A stretch of 64,000 bases of DNA from CAVOOW01 sp963697675 (GTDB taxonomy: Bacteria; Actinomycetota; Actinomycetes; JACCUZ01): positions 310,001 through 374,000 of the forward strand of contig CAVOOW010000006.1 in the NCBI GenBank assembly GCA_963697675.1, read 5' to 3'. Position 1 is the stretch's first letter, and each line of letters starts with the position of its first letter. The position numbers were made by a program, and so were the translations under genes. The notes under the pieces were generated by a model. The model was not told the DNA's origin and made no database searches. It saw only the letters and a list, made by a program, of their open reading frames with translations. Positions 1-8,355 of this stretch are shown here, piece after piece.

Positions 1-183
1 CGGCCCGAGGGTTGGCGACTCGGGTGGCACGTTGGGTCGACGGACATACTCGGCCGGCGAGACGGGTAGCACCCCGTCGATGCGACAAGCCCTGTAGCGG
101 GCGAGGTAGCCGGCCACAGCCCGACGAAGAACATCGGACCCCTCGACGGTGACCGGCAGGGGCAGAACTTCGCGCTCCTCGGC
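1..183 (-). pseudogene. Tyrosine recombinase (phage-type integrase) fragment with internal deletion, cut by the window edge
   Basis: Read on the minus strand, this stretch is open and encodes AVAGYLARYR followed directly by CRIDGVLPVSPAEYVRRP and then PNVPPESPTLG. From memory of the family, the first block resembles the start of the N-terminal SAM-like domain of actinobacterial tyrosine recombinases. The second block resembles the segment just before the catalytic domain. In intact relatives the two blocks are separated by most of the core-binding domain, so the sequence appears spliced at the shared YR residues, consistent with an internal deletion. The catalytic R-H-R-Y domain would lie beyond the window edge. 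The 5' limit is uncertain because it runs antisense into the next fragment. Family assignment is by pattern recognition only. Confidence 0.5.
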
Positions 184-291
184 ATGGTGTGGATGGCTGC
201 GGCAACGGCGTACTCCCGGAGCCAGCCGCAGTTCTACGTCGGCGACGAAGGCGGCACGGTGACGATCTTCCGTGGACAGAACGCCGACATC
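163..291 (+). pseudogene. Remnant of a PP2C-family Ser/Thr phosphatase (PstP-like) membrane/juxtamembrane region
   Basis: The plus-strand frame reads a hydrophobic helix (FALLGMVWMAAATAY) followed by SQPQFYVGDEGGTVTIFRG. A transmembrane helix followed by Q-x-YVG-x-x-x-G-x-V-x-I-x-RG is what I recall at the membrane exit of actinobacterial PstP-type phosphatases. The frame is closed upstream by a stop at 67-69. There is no PP2C catalytic domain, and the similarity fades after the RG motif. It lies between an integrase fragment and a nitroreductase gene, as expected of a scar left by rearrangement. It could be a chance match, but the helix and motif occur in the right order and spacing. Confidence 0.4.
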
Positions 292-380
292 CTCGCCATC
301 GGCAGGCGAATACCCGACGGTGGTCAGGCGGGCCTCGACGGTCGTGACGAGGACCACGTGCCGGAGTGTACGTTCACGCC

Positions 381-1717
381 ATGGCCGATGGAGACACCGC
401 GCGGCTCTACCACCGCCTCACGGCGTACGAGGGCGAGGGCTGGGACTGGGACGTCAAGGTCGACGACCCGCTCGTGCTTCAGGACTTCGTCGCCAACGAC
501 TTCGAGACCTGGCCGGCCGCATGCAAGGCATATCCCGACGGGTTGCCGGTTGTGGCGCTGCCGCGCGAGTGGGAGCAGCACGAAGGGCTCGACCTCGCTG
601 CGCTCGCGCGCATCCTCTACCTGTCGGTCGGCGTGGTCCGATTTGTCGAGCGCGAGGATCGCCCGACGCTGCTGCTGCGCGCGGCTGGCTCGGCCGGCGG
701 CCGCTTCCCGTACGAGTTGTACGTGGCGGCGCGCGACGGCGTCCACTGGTACGACCCGGTCGGTCATGCGCTGGTGCAGATCGGCCCGCCACCCGACGAC
801 GGTGCCACGACGTTGATCCTCACCGGCGTCCCGTGGCGGACCGGTTGGCGCTACTCCGAGCGCGGCCTGCGCCACATCTACTGGGACGCGGGCACGGTGC
901 TGGCCCAGACGCTCGGGCTCGCCGACGGGCTCGAGCCGCGCCTGTACACGCGCTTCCCCGACGAGCAGGTGACGCGACTGGTCGGCGCCGACGGCACCCA
1001 CGAGTTCCCGCTGGCGATCGTCACGCTCGGCCCGGGCGAGCCTGCGATCGAGCCGCACGGCCCTGCCGAGGCCGGCGCGATCGACGCGCGCGAGCCGCTC
1101 GAGTTCCCGCTCGTCACGCTGGCCCAGCACGCCGGCGACGCGGACGTCATCGGCGTGCCGTGGCCGGAGGCGCGCCGCCTCCGGACGACCTCGACGCGGT
1201 GATCCTGCGCCGCGGCTCGACCCGCATCATGGACCCGAGCGCGACGATCAGTCGCGACCTCTACACCACCTGCCTCAACCTCGGGATGCGCGGCACCCAG
1301 ACCACCGAGTTCATCGCCGTCCACGGTGTCGACGACGTCGAGCCGGGCCTCTACCGCTGGCCCGACATCGACACGCCCCAGCGCGCCGGCTCGCTGCGCG
1401 ATGAGCTTTTCAAGGTCTGTATGGAGCAGGCGCTCGGCCACGATGCCGCGTTCGTCGTGATGGCGGCCACCGACCTCGACAGCATCGACGATCGCAGCTA
1501 CCGCGAGGCCCAGCTCGGCGCCGGCCTCGTCAACGGCCGCCTCCACCTCGCGGCGTTCAGCCTCGGAATCGGCGCGTCCGGGATGACCTTCTACGACTCG
1601 GAGATCACCGGCCTGCTCGGCGAGCCGCTGGCCGGCCTGCTGTTCACCTGCGTCGGCGTGCCGGCCTACAAGAACAAGCAGGGCGGCCGGCCGGGCCAGC
1701 CTGTATCTATCGTCTAG
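381..1717 (+). CDS. SagB/ThcOx-like nitroreductase-family dehydrogenase, interrupted by one frameshift
   Basis: The first frame (from ATG 381) encodes an N-terminal domain beginning ARLYHRLTAYEGE, typical of SagB-type oxidoreductases. The second frame continues from about 1175 with ILRRGSTRIMDP, then REAQLGAGLVNGRLHLAA and GASGMTFYDSEITGLLG, the FMN-binding nitroreductase signature. Both halves are conserved and join cleanly if one base is removed near 1170-1180, so a frameshift rather than two genes is likely. SagB-like enzymes oxidise azoline rings in peptide natural products, but no cyclodehydratase or precursor peptide is visible here. The role is therefore unknown and may be in general thiol or nitro chemistry. 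A GTG at 366 is an alternative start. Confidence 0.7.
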
Positions 1718-2016
1718 CCAACTGGGTAGGGGTGGCTGCACGGTCACGGGAGAGGCCGCTGCAGGACGCAAGCCACCCCGAATGAGCGGGCGGGTCGCGG
1801 GAGCATTCCGTCACGAGCCCGACCGACCAATCCACGAAGCGCCGCCACGCCGGAACACCGACTAGGCGGCATTCGCCGGCGAAAAAGACGGTCACTCGGG
1901 AGCTGGAACTACCGATCGTGTGGCGACGACCTCGCCCGATCCGTGAATGTGGCAACTTCTGCGGAATTGCGCGCGGGCGACAATCGTCGCGGGCATCGCC
2001 GCATTCGTCACCGAAT
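1718..2016. other. Intergenic stretch without recognisable genes
   Basis: No reading frame here carries a recognisable motif, and neither strand has a good ribosome binding site followed by a plausible gene. It separates the nitroreductase gene from the promoter of the PadR unit. Confidence 0.5.
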
Positions 2017-2069
2017 TTGACCCCTACCCTTGCACCTCTATGTATGCTTACCTGGCAGTTCTATGTATG
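2017..2069 (+). promoter_or_regulatory. Probable promoter and repeated operator of the PadR unit
   Basis: A TTGACC box at 2017-2022 is followed after about 16 bases by TATGTA at 2039-2044, giving a reasonable sigma-70 promoter. The 10-mer TCTATGTATG occurs twice, at 2037-2046 and 2060-2069. One copy overlaps the -10 box and the other lies just downstream. Both sit in an AT-rich patch immediately before the PadR gene, which suggests an autoregulatory binding site. PadR proteins usually bind ATGT-containing elements, so the motif fits, but binding is inferred. Confidence 0.5.
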
Positions 2070-2090
2070 TGACAGCGGACGGAGGCGCGA

Positions 2091-2462
2091 GTGCGTATCG
2101 ACAAGGACCTGGTCGCCGCGTCGGCGACACCGTTGGTGCTCGGGATCCTCGCCGAAGGGGAGTCGTACGGCTACGCGATCCTGAAGCGGGTCAATGACCT
2201 GTCCGAGGGTGGGATGACCTGGACGGACGGAATGCTCTACCCGCTGCTACACCGGCTGGAGCGGCTGCGGTACATCGAGGGGAGCTGGCGGGTTGCACCC
2301 AGTGGGCGGCGGCGCAAGCACTACGCCATCACGGCGGTCGGAGCTGATGCACTGGCCGAGCGCCGCCGACAGTGGACGGTCGTCAGCGAGACGCTGGAGC
2401 GCGTGTGGGCAGGGGCCGGTGTCGTGCTGACGCCGACCCCGCTTGCGGGAGCAGGGCTGTGA
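2091..2462 (+). CDS. PadR-family transcriptional regulator
   Basis: The 123-residue protein is a PadR winged-helix regulator: PLVLGILAEGESYGYAILKRVNDLS, then WTDGMLYPLLHRLERLRYIEG and GRRRKHYAITAVGADAL. This is the usual helix-turn-helix and wing of subfamily s-PadR. The GTG start has a GGAGG site at 2081-2085. The gene's TGA stop overlaps the GTG start of the next gene, so the two are translationally coupled. PadR proteins in such pairs normally repress their own operon and respond to small toxic ligands or envelope stress; that role here is by family analogy. Confidence 0.9.
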   Translation: MRIDKDLVAASATPLVLGILAEGESYGYAILKRVNDLSEGGMTWTDGMLYPLLHRLERLRYIEGSWRVAPSGRRRKHYAITAVGADALAERRRQWTVVSETLERVWAGAGVVLTPTPLAGAGL

Positions 2463-3847
2463 GTGCCGTGGCGGAGAGCCCGGACGCCGAGCTGGAGGCG
2501 CGGATCGACCAGTGGCGGGGTTACCTGCAGCGCCACCGCGCGATCAGCTCCGGCGACACCGACGAGCTGGAGGACCATCTGCGCAGCCAGGTCACCGAGC
2601 TAGAGGCCGCAGGTCTAGACGGCGACGAGGCGTTCCTTGTGGCCGTGAAACGGATGGGCAGCCTTGACGAGGTGTCCCAGGAGTTCGCGCTCGAGCACTC
2701 CGAGCGGTTGTGGAAGCAGCTGGTTTTAGGCGCCGCGACATCGGGCGCGCCGGACGAGTCCACCTCTCGGTCGCCTGGCGAGCTGGTGGTGGTGCTCGGG
2801 CTCGCCGCGGCTGCCGCCGTTGCGGTCAAGGCGCCGGCGCTGGTTGGCCTGTCGCTGGACGCGGACGCCAGCTTCTACGCTCGCAATGTCAGCCTCTTCG
2901 TGCTGCCGTTCCTCGCCTGCTACTTCGCCTGGAAACGTCAGATCGGCCTCGCCCGATCGCTTCGGCTGCTGAGCCTCCCGTTCCTGCTCGGCGCGACCCT
3001 CGCCAACGTGTACCCGTTCGACGAGGGCGGTTCCACCGAGATCCTGTTTGCGATCCACCTGCCGATCCTTGTGTGGTGCACGGTCGGTCTGGCCTACGTC
3101 GGCGGCGACTGGCGATCCCACCGGCGACGTATGGACTTCGTTCGGTTCACCGGTGAGTGGGTTGTCTACTACACGCTGCTCGCGCTTGGTGGCGGGGTGC
3201 TCGTAGGGCTCACGACGGCCGGCTTCAACTCCGTCGGCCGGGACGTGGCCACGTTCATGCAGGAGTGGGTGCTGCCCTGCGGAGCCATGGGCGCCGTCCT
3301 TGTCGCGGCCTGGCTGGTGGAAGCCAAGCAAGGGGTGGTCGAGAACATCGCCCCGGTTCTGACCCGGGTGTTCACCCCGCTGACCCTCGTCATGCTGCTG
3401 GCGTTGCTGGTGGCGACCCTCACCACGGGCAGCGTGATCACGGTCGACCGCGAGCTGCTCATCCTGGTCGACCTGATCCTCGTGCTCGTGCTCGGTCTCC
3501 TGCTCTACGCGATGTCCGCGCGCGACCCGCAGGCACCGCCGGACGGCTTCGACCGGCTGCAGCTGCTGCTGGTGGCAAGCACACTGCTGCTCGACGTCCT
3601 CATGCTCACCGCGATGCTCGGCCGGATCGCACAGTTCGGCGTCAGCGCGAACAAGGTGGCCGCCCTCGGGCTCAACCTCGTCCTGCTGGTCAACCTCACC
3701 TGGGCCGCCTGGTTGAGCTTCGGCTTCCTCCGCCACGAACGACCGTTTAGCGATCTAGAGCGCTGGCAGACCAGTTATCTGCCCATCTACGCGGGATGGG
3801 CAACCTTGGTCATCGTCGCCTTCCCACCCAGCTTCCAATTCGCCTGA
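2459..3847 (+). CDS. Permease-prefix-domain integral membrane protein paired with PadR
   Basis: The 462-residue protein begins with a cytoplasmic helical permease prefix domain (about residues 10-90; RIDQWRGYLQRHRAISSGD and DEAFLVAVKRMGSLDEVSQEF). About ten hydrophobic segments resembling DUF4153 membrane proteins follow, to the C-terminus. The GTG start at 2459 overlaps the PadR stop, which fixes the start and indicates coupled translation. Prefix-domain membrane proteins are commonly encoded next to PadR regulators. The transport substrate, if any, is unknown, and there is no partner ATPase. Confidence 0.75.
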   Translation: MSAVAESPDAELEARIDQWRGYLQRHRAISSGDTDELEDHLRSQVTELEAAGLDGDEAFLVAVKRMGSLDEVSQEFALEHSERLWKQLVLGAATSGAPDESTSRSPGELVVVLGLAAAAAVAVKAPALVGLSLDADASFYARNVSLFVLPFLACYFAWKRQIGLARSLRLLSLPFLLGATLANVYPFDEGGSTEILFAIHLPILVWCTVGLAYVGGDWRSHRRRMDFVRFTGEWVVYYTLLALGGGVLVGLTTAGFNSVGRDVATFMQEWVLPCGAMGAVLVAAWLVEAKQGVVENIAPVLTRVFTPLTLVMLLALLVATLTTGSVITVDRELLILVDLILVLVLGLLLYAMSARDPQAPPDGFDRLQLLLVASTLLLDVLMLTAMLGRIAQFGVSANKVAALGLNLVLLVNLTWAAWLSFGFLRHERPFSDLERWQTSYLPIYAGWATLVIVAFPPSFQFA

Positions 3848-3870
3848 CCGCGATCCGGTGTCGACGAGGC

Positions 3871-4110
3871 GTGCGCGACTACAGCCTCTTGCCCCGCGGC
3901 GTACGCGGCATGGCGCGCAGCCCCGCCTAAGTCTCTCGCTGCGCCCATCGCATGCCCGCCCAGCGACCGCGCCCGCATCATCAGAATCGCGCCGCGCGTC
4001 CAAGCGCGGGCCGCCTCGATCGCCAGCCGTGGGCGCAGGTCCTCCGGCCGTTCGGACTCGAACTTGTCGAGGATGTGCTCAGCGCACAACGCCGCCCACC
4101 ACCGTCGATC
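3871..4110 (-). pseudogene. Remnant of a 'putative immunity protein' (Imm-like helical repeat) gene
   Basis: The minus frame reads WWAALCAEHILDKFESERPE, then DLRPRLAIEAARAWTRG and ARDLGGAARHAAYAAGQEAVVAH. This matches my recollection of a small actinobacterial family annotated as putative immunity protein, with its ERP-D-RPR-AIEAA core and Ala-His-rich helices. The usual C-terminal block (VKHILGAAAHA-like) is missing and is replaced by unrelated sequence up to a stop at 3787. The N-terminal side runs antisense into the truncated oxidoreductase that follows. Its convergent position against the permease gene and the loss of its C-terminus mark it as a truncated gene. Confidence 0.5.
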
Positions 4111-4837
4111 CCTGGGCACGAGCTGGCCGGAGTGGTCACCGCACTCGGATACGGCACGAGGGGGGTCGGTGGGACAGCGGGTGCTCGGCCTGGCGGACTG
4201 GCATCGCGACGGCACCTTGACGGAGTATGTCGCGATCGAGGCACGCAGCCTCGCGCCCCTGCCGGGCGACGTCGACTTCACCGTTGGCGCGAGCCTGCCG
4301 ATCTCGGGCCTGACCGCGTGGCAGGGACTGTTCGACCACGGCCACCTTCAGGCCGGGCAGACTATGCTCGCGCACGGCGCGGCTGGCGCAGTCGGGACGA
4401 TGGTGACGCAACTCGCACGTGAGGCCGACGCCTACGTCATCGGCACCGGGCGCGCCGCCGACCGCCAGAAGGCGCCGGACTTCGGCGCGCAGGAGTTCAT
4501 CGACCTCGACAACGACGCCCTGGAAGACGTCGGCGGCGTCGACCTGGTGTTCGACGTGATCGGCGGAGACATCCAGAAGCGCTCCGCAAGCCTGATCCGG
4601 TCCGGAGGAACACTCGTGACCGTCGTAGGGCCCCCCGAGGCGCGGCCCACCGAAGGCCTGGCAGTCGACTTCGTCGTCGAGTCCGATCGCGTCCAATTGA
4701 GTGAGATCGTCCAGCGGGTGCGGGACGGACGGCTGCGGACCAACATCGGCAACGTCGCGACCCTCGACGATGCCGTCGCCGCCCTCAACCCGACCGCGCG
4801 GGCAACAGGAAAGACGATCATCCGCGTTCGCCCGTAA
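4090..4837 (+). pseudogene. Zinc-type quinone/NADP-dependent oxidoreductase, N-terminus missing and one frameshift
   Basis: Similarity to medium-chain dehydrogenase/reductases starts abruptly at IPGHELAGVVTALGYGTRGV and shifts frame near 4160. It then runs intact: GQRVLGLADWHRDGTLTEYV, the Rossmann motif HGAAGAVGTMVTQLA, VDLVFDVIGGDIQKRS and the C-terminal KTIIRVRP. The roughly 50 N-terminal residues expected before IPGHE are absent. The sequence upstream belongs instead to the Imm-like remnant on the other strand. The gene was therefore truncated by a real rearrangement, and is also affected by a single-base shift. It probably makes no functional enzyme. Confidence 0.7.
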
Positions 4838-4968
4838 GAACTTGGCACACCCAAGCATGGGAACGATCGCTCGAGAGCGGCACCTACCGTTCATGTCCCC
4901 TGCTGCGATGAGTCGGCGCTGCTGGCGCGTCTAAAATCAGCAGGCAACGAACCGATCGTAGGAGGGTC

Positions 4969-5064
4969 ATGAGGACAAGCGGGACGAGGTATGTGTCGCC
5001 TCCGCGAACGAAGTCTCGTCGGGCGGTGGCTCCCGGTGCCGGTGTCATTCGGATCGAGGTGTAG
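4969..5064 (+). CDS. Short upstream ORF (31 residues) coupled to the DHFR-fold gene
   Basis: A GGAGGG ribosome binding site (4961-4966) stands two bases before ATG 4969. The frame encodes 31 residues rich in Arg, Lys and Pro, ending in GVIRIEV. Its TAG stop (5062-5064) lies three bases before the next ATG and overlaps that gene's AGGAG. This is the arrangement expected of a translated leader that controls the downstream start. The peptide resembles nothing I recognise. Chance cannot be ruled out because the Shine-Dalgarno is unusually close to the ATG. Confidence 0.35.
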   Translation: MRTSGTRYVSPPRTKSRRAVAPGAGVIRIEV

Positions 5065-5067
5065 GAG

Positions 5068-5631
5068 ATGGTCAGGCTCACGTACATCAACAACATGACC
5101 CTCGACGGCTACATCGAGGACCGGCACGGCGCGTTCGACTTCGGCCCCATGGACGACGACCTCTTCACGGCGTACACCGAGCTCCTCGGCACCGTCGGGA
5201 CGTTCCTCTACGGGCGCCGGCTGTACGAGACGATGGCCGGCTGGGAGACCATGCCTGAGCTAGCCGCACGATCCTCCCTCGCAGCGGACTTCGCGCACGC
5301 CTGGCAAGCGCCGAACAAGATCGTCTACTCCACGACCTTGGCAACGGCGCCGACAGCCAACACCCGAATAGAACGCGCCTTCGACGTCACCGCCGTGCAG
5401 CAGCTGAAGGCCGACGCGAGCCGCGATCTCACCGTGGGAGGCGCGGACCTCGCATCCCAGGCTCTGACCGCCAGCCTCGTCGACGAATGCACTCTGTTCG
5501 TCTGGCCCGTAGCCGTGGGCGATGGCAAGCCCGCCCTCCCGGCCGACGCCAGACTCAGCCTTGAACTCCTTGACGAGCGCCGGTTCGCAAACGGGGTCAT
5601 GCTCCTCCGGTACCGCCCAAGGCCGCAGTGA
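5068..5631 (+). CDS. Dihydrofolate reductase-fold (RibD C-terminal domain) protein
   Basis: The 187-residue protein has the features of the dihydrofolate reductase/RibD-C family: YINNMTLDGYIEDRHGAFDF at the start, TFLYGRRLYETMAGWE, KIVYSTTL, DLTVGGADLASQALTASLVDE and a final VMLLRYRP. Such proteins bind NADPH and are reductases of unknown substrate; they are not the essential FolA. The start follows a short leader ORF by three bases. It is the intact paralogue of the frame-broken gene at 48930-49482 and a more distant relative of the gene at 5713-6357. Confidence 0.9.
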   Translation: MVRLTYINNMTLDGYIEDRHGAFDFGPMDDDLFTAYTELLGTVGTFLYGRRLYETMAGWETMPELAARSSLAADFAHAWQAPNKIVYSTTLATAPTANTRIERAFDVTAVQQLKADASRDLTVGGADLASQALTASLVDECTLFVWPVAVGDGKPALPADARLSLELLDERRFANGVMLLRYRPRPQ

Positions 5632-5712
5632 CAGCTCGGCTTCCCTCAAGGCACTCTTTTGACCCACATCGCAAGCCATCGGCCTACGGACACTGCGACC
5701 TTGTCTCCGCGC

Positions 5713-6357
5713 TCAGACGCGGGGGATGACCTTGCCTGTCGGTCGATACTCGACGAGCAGCACGCGTCCGTCCAAGGTTTGGTGGTCGACGAGTTCCAGA
5801 TCTGCCGAGGCAATGTCTTGGAACGCCGCTTCGCGCCCTGGGGGGCCGGCGATCAGCGGGAAGATCATCAGTCGCAGCCGGTCGACGAGCCTCGCATCGA
5901 CGAGCTGTCGAGCCACGGACAGACTCCCCATCGTCCGAAGCGGGACCCCTCCACCGTTTTTCATGGCACGCACCTCGTCGGCCAGTGAGCCACTGCAGAG
6001 GCGCGTGTTCGGCCAACTGACCTGCGTGAGTGTCCGCGAGAAGACCACCTTTTCGAGTTGGCTCATCCGGTGCCAACCCTCGTCGCGGAACTCTTCAGGA
6101 AGCCCCGCCAGCAGTTCGTAGGTGCGCCTGCCCATGATGACCACTTGTGCCGCGGCTCCCTCGGCCTTGATCCACTCCGCAAGTTCCGTGCCCAGATACC
6201 CGAAATAGCCCGGTAGGCCGTCCGAGCCGGCCCAGCCATCGACGGACAGGAAGAGGTCGACTGTCAGCGAGCTTCCCACGTTTCGCCTCGTCTCATCGCC
6301 CAACTGCGGTGCAGTTGCATCGCCCACATTGAGACTCGATTCGATGCCGGAAGTCAT
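5713..6357 (-). CDS. Dihydrofolate reductase-fold (RibD C-terminal domain) protein
   Basis: The 214-residue protein carries the same fold as its neighbour: LFLSVDGWAGSDG, VVIMGRRTYELLAG, KVVFSRTLTQVSWPNTRL, LRTMGSLSVARQLVDARLVD and VLLVEYRP. The last 40 residues close the NADPH-binding sheet. It points toward the other DHFR-fold gene, with about 80 bases between the two stops, so the pair is convergent and not an operon. The first 25-30 residues are not conserved in the family, and an internal start is possible. Substrate unknown. Confidence 0.88.
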   Translation of the reverse strand: MTSGIESSLNVGDATAPQLGDETRRNVGSSLTVDLFLSVDGWAGSDGLPGYFGYLGTELAEWIKAEGAAAQVVIMGRRTYELLAGLPEEFRDEGWHRMSQLEKVVFSRTLTQVSWPNTRLCSGSLADEVRAMKNGGGVPLRTMGSLSVARQLVDARLVDRLRLMIFPLIAGPPGREAAFQDIASADLELVDHQTLDGRVLLVEYRPTGKVIPRV

Positions 6358-6486
6358 CGGTGCTGAGGCGGTTTATGCATGGATGGTGGCTAGAGCTACG
6401 CAGGGTCGGCGGAGCCTCGGGGCGCTAAAGTACTGGCACTGCCGTTCGGTGACCGGCGTCGCTCCTCTTCGATCTGCGTAGGTCCG

Positions 6487-7837
6487 TCAGCCGGCTAGTG
6501 AGCCCATCGGGTCCCAGGCGGGCAACACGATTGGTTCGGCCTCCAGGCCGACCAGGAGTTCCGGTGGCAGCTGGTCACGGGGGACGGCGATCTCGAAGAC
6601 GTGCTCGTCGAACCAGTTGTCGTTCATCGTCCAGAAGCCCTTGTCGGCCTTCTCGTCGCCCCAGCTGTTCTCAACCCGCCACTTGCGCGGGCTGCCGTCC
6701 ACGACATCGACTCCCGTGAAAAGCATCGCGTGGGTCATCTGGGTGTCGTGCAACGCCAACCGCTCGGCCTTGTCAAGGGAGAACGACACGTCGTACACGG
6801 ACTCGAGGTCATAGAGGCGGGCGTCCCAGATACCAAGGTCGTTGTTGTACATCTTGGCGACGTCGCAGCCGAACCACACGGGGTTGCCGGCGACGATGGA
6901 GTCCATGACGGCCTTCTTCATGACCGGTACCTCGACGTTGAGGTAGACGACAGGAGCGCCACCGACGACGTTCCCGAGATAGTCCACGGTGAATGTCCGC
7001 CCCTTCGGGCTGCTTGGCCGGGGATCGTCGACCAGGCAGACGTAGTCGGAGAGCGGAAGCTGAACATACTTCTCGGCGAACTCCTGCGGCGTCGTCTCCG
7101 CGTCGCGGTGGAAGACCCGGTCCTTGTCTGACCATTGCCAGACGAAGCGCTCCGGCGGGGTGCCGAGGTGGATGCAGAGAATCCGGTACACGTCAGCCAC
7201 GATGCGCTGCTTACGCTCCTGCCGCTGCTCGGCCGGGCAGCCCCGCAACTCCAAGGCGCCCTGGCGCAGGACGCTCCGCAGAGATCTCGTTCATCCGCGC
7301 CGTCTTGGACGAGCTGTGCGTCTCCGGCATGACCGCCTTGGGCACGACGCCGTGCTTGGCCACGAGTGCGACGAACATGTTCCACTGCCCGCCGTCACTG
7401 GCCACCTCCGACAGCAGGTACCCGACGGTGCGATCGTCCAGGTCCCGGTCCGCGGTCTCGATCATCGCCTCGAGGAAGTAGTTGGCCCGCTCGATCTTGT
7501 CCCAGAACATGAGGTGGTTCTGGGAGAACTCGAACTCCTTGAGATTCATGGCTCGCGCGGCGCCTACCCGAAGAAGGTTCAGGCCCGCGAACAGCCAGCA
7601 GCGACCACTGTTCTTCTGATTTGTGACACCCCAGTCGTCGAGATGGTTCGACACCGTCGTGTCGGTCCCGACCACGACCTCTCGATCCAGGGCGACCTCA
7701 TCGATCGACGTCTGCGCCACGGCGTTCTGAGCCACCCGGTTCTTAGGGCTCGCCGAGAACTGCTTACGCAGCAACTCCAAGTCCGACTCAGACAACGTCG
7801 ACGCGGCTGATCCATGAGGTCCTTCGACTGTGGCCAT
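6487..7837 (-). CDS. pepC: C1B cysteine peptidase (aminopeptidase C / bleomycin hydrolase), interrupted by a frameshift
   Basis: The N-terminal frame has VTNQKNSGRCWLFAGLNLLR with the active-site Cys, then HLMFWDKIERANYFLEAMIE. The C-terminal frame has PVWFGCDVAKMYN, THAMLFTGVD with the catalytic His and KWRVENSWG with the catalytic Asn. The two frames meet near 7255-7290, where one base must be gained or lost. Together they cover the normal 440-450 residues of the family. The enzyme is a cytosolic, usually hexameric, broad aminopeptidase. ATG 7837 is preferred to the GTG three codons upstream because a GGGTGA site precedes it. A sequencing error or a recent mutation would explain the break. 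Confidence 0.82.
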
Positions 7838-7975
7838 GAGTCTCACCCTAACCCGACCCCGGCGCCCCCATCCGGTCGCGCGCTCAGCACCCCGACACCT
7901 GCCGCGCCACCGTCAACGGGGCTGGTCTGCTTCTACGCGGTCCTCCAGCTCGACCCCGACAAGCGCGCCGTGGGT

Positions 7976-8248
7976 TTACGGGAGCTCGCCCGCGTTCTCC
8001 GGCATCCGCTGTTCGACAAGGCGCAGGAACACTCGATCGCGTCCGTCGTAGCGGGGAGCGATCGCGTCTCGCGCGTACGCAACCAGCGACTTCGAACTCC
8101 CAGCGGCCAGCACTGCATCGTGTTCGGTCCGCGGTGTCGCGGCGATCGCCAGCCCGGCTGGGTCGAGGTTCGCTCCGCCGGGTCCGATCCGGCAGCGCCC
8201 ACATCGGTCGATGTCGACCACGGCGGCTGGCAGAGTGCGTTCGGCCAC
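7976..8248 (-). CDS. Hypothetical small protein (90 residues)
   Basis: A GGAGGAG ribosome binding site precedes the GTG at 8248 at normal spacing. The frame encodes about 90 residues with a CxxC pair near the start (RCGRC) and a C-terminal segment VFLRLVEQRMPENAGELP. I do not recognise a family. It lies in a 500-base gap between the peptidase and phosphotransferase genes, all on the minus strand. The strong Shine-Dalgarno is the main reason to call it; composition alone would not be enough. Confidence 0.35.
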   Translation of the reverse strand: MAERTLPAAVVDIDRCGRCRIGPGGANLDPAGLAIAATPRTEHDAVLAAGSSKSLVAYARDAIAPRYDGRDRVFLRLVEQRMPENAGELP

Positions 8249-8355
8249 ATTCTCCTCCACGTTTCAACGCAGAGGTTGGTTAGCGCGACATGCCAGCCGC
8301 TTCAGTGGAGTCGGAGCTCGGCCGAGAACTCCAGTCCCCGAGCGCGGCCGCGGGA

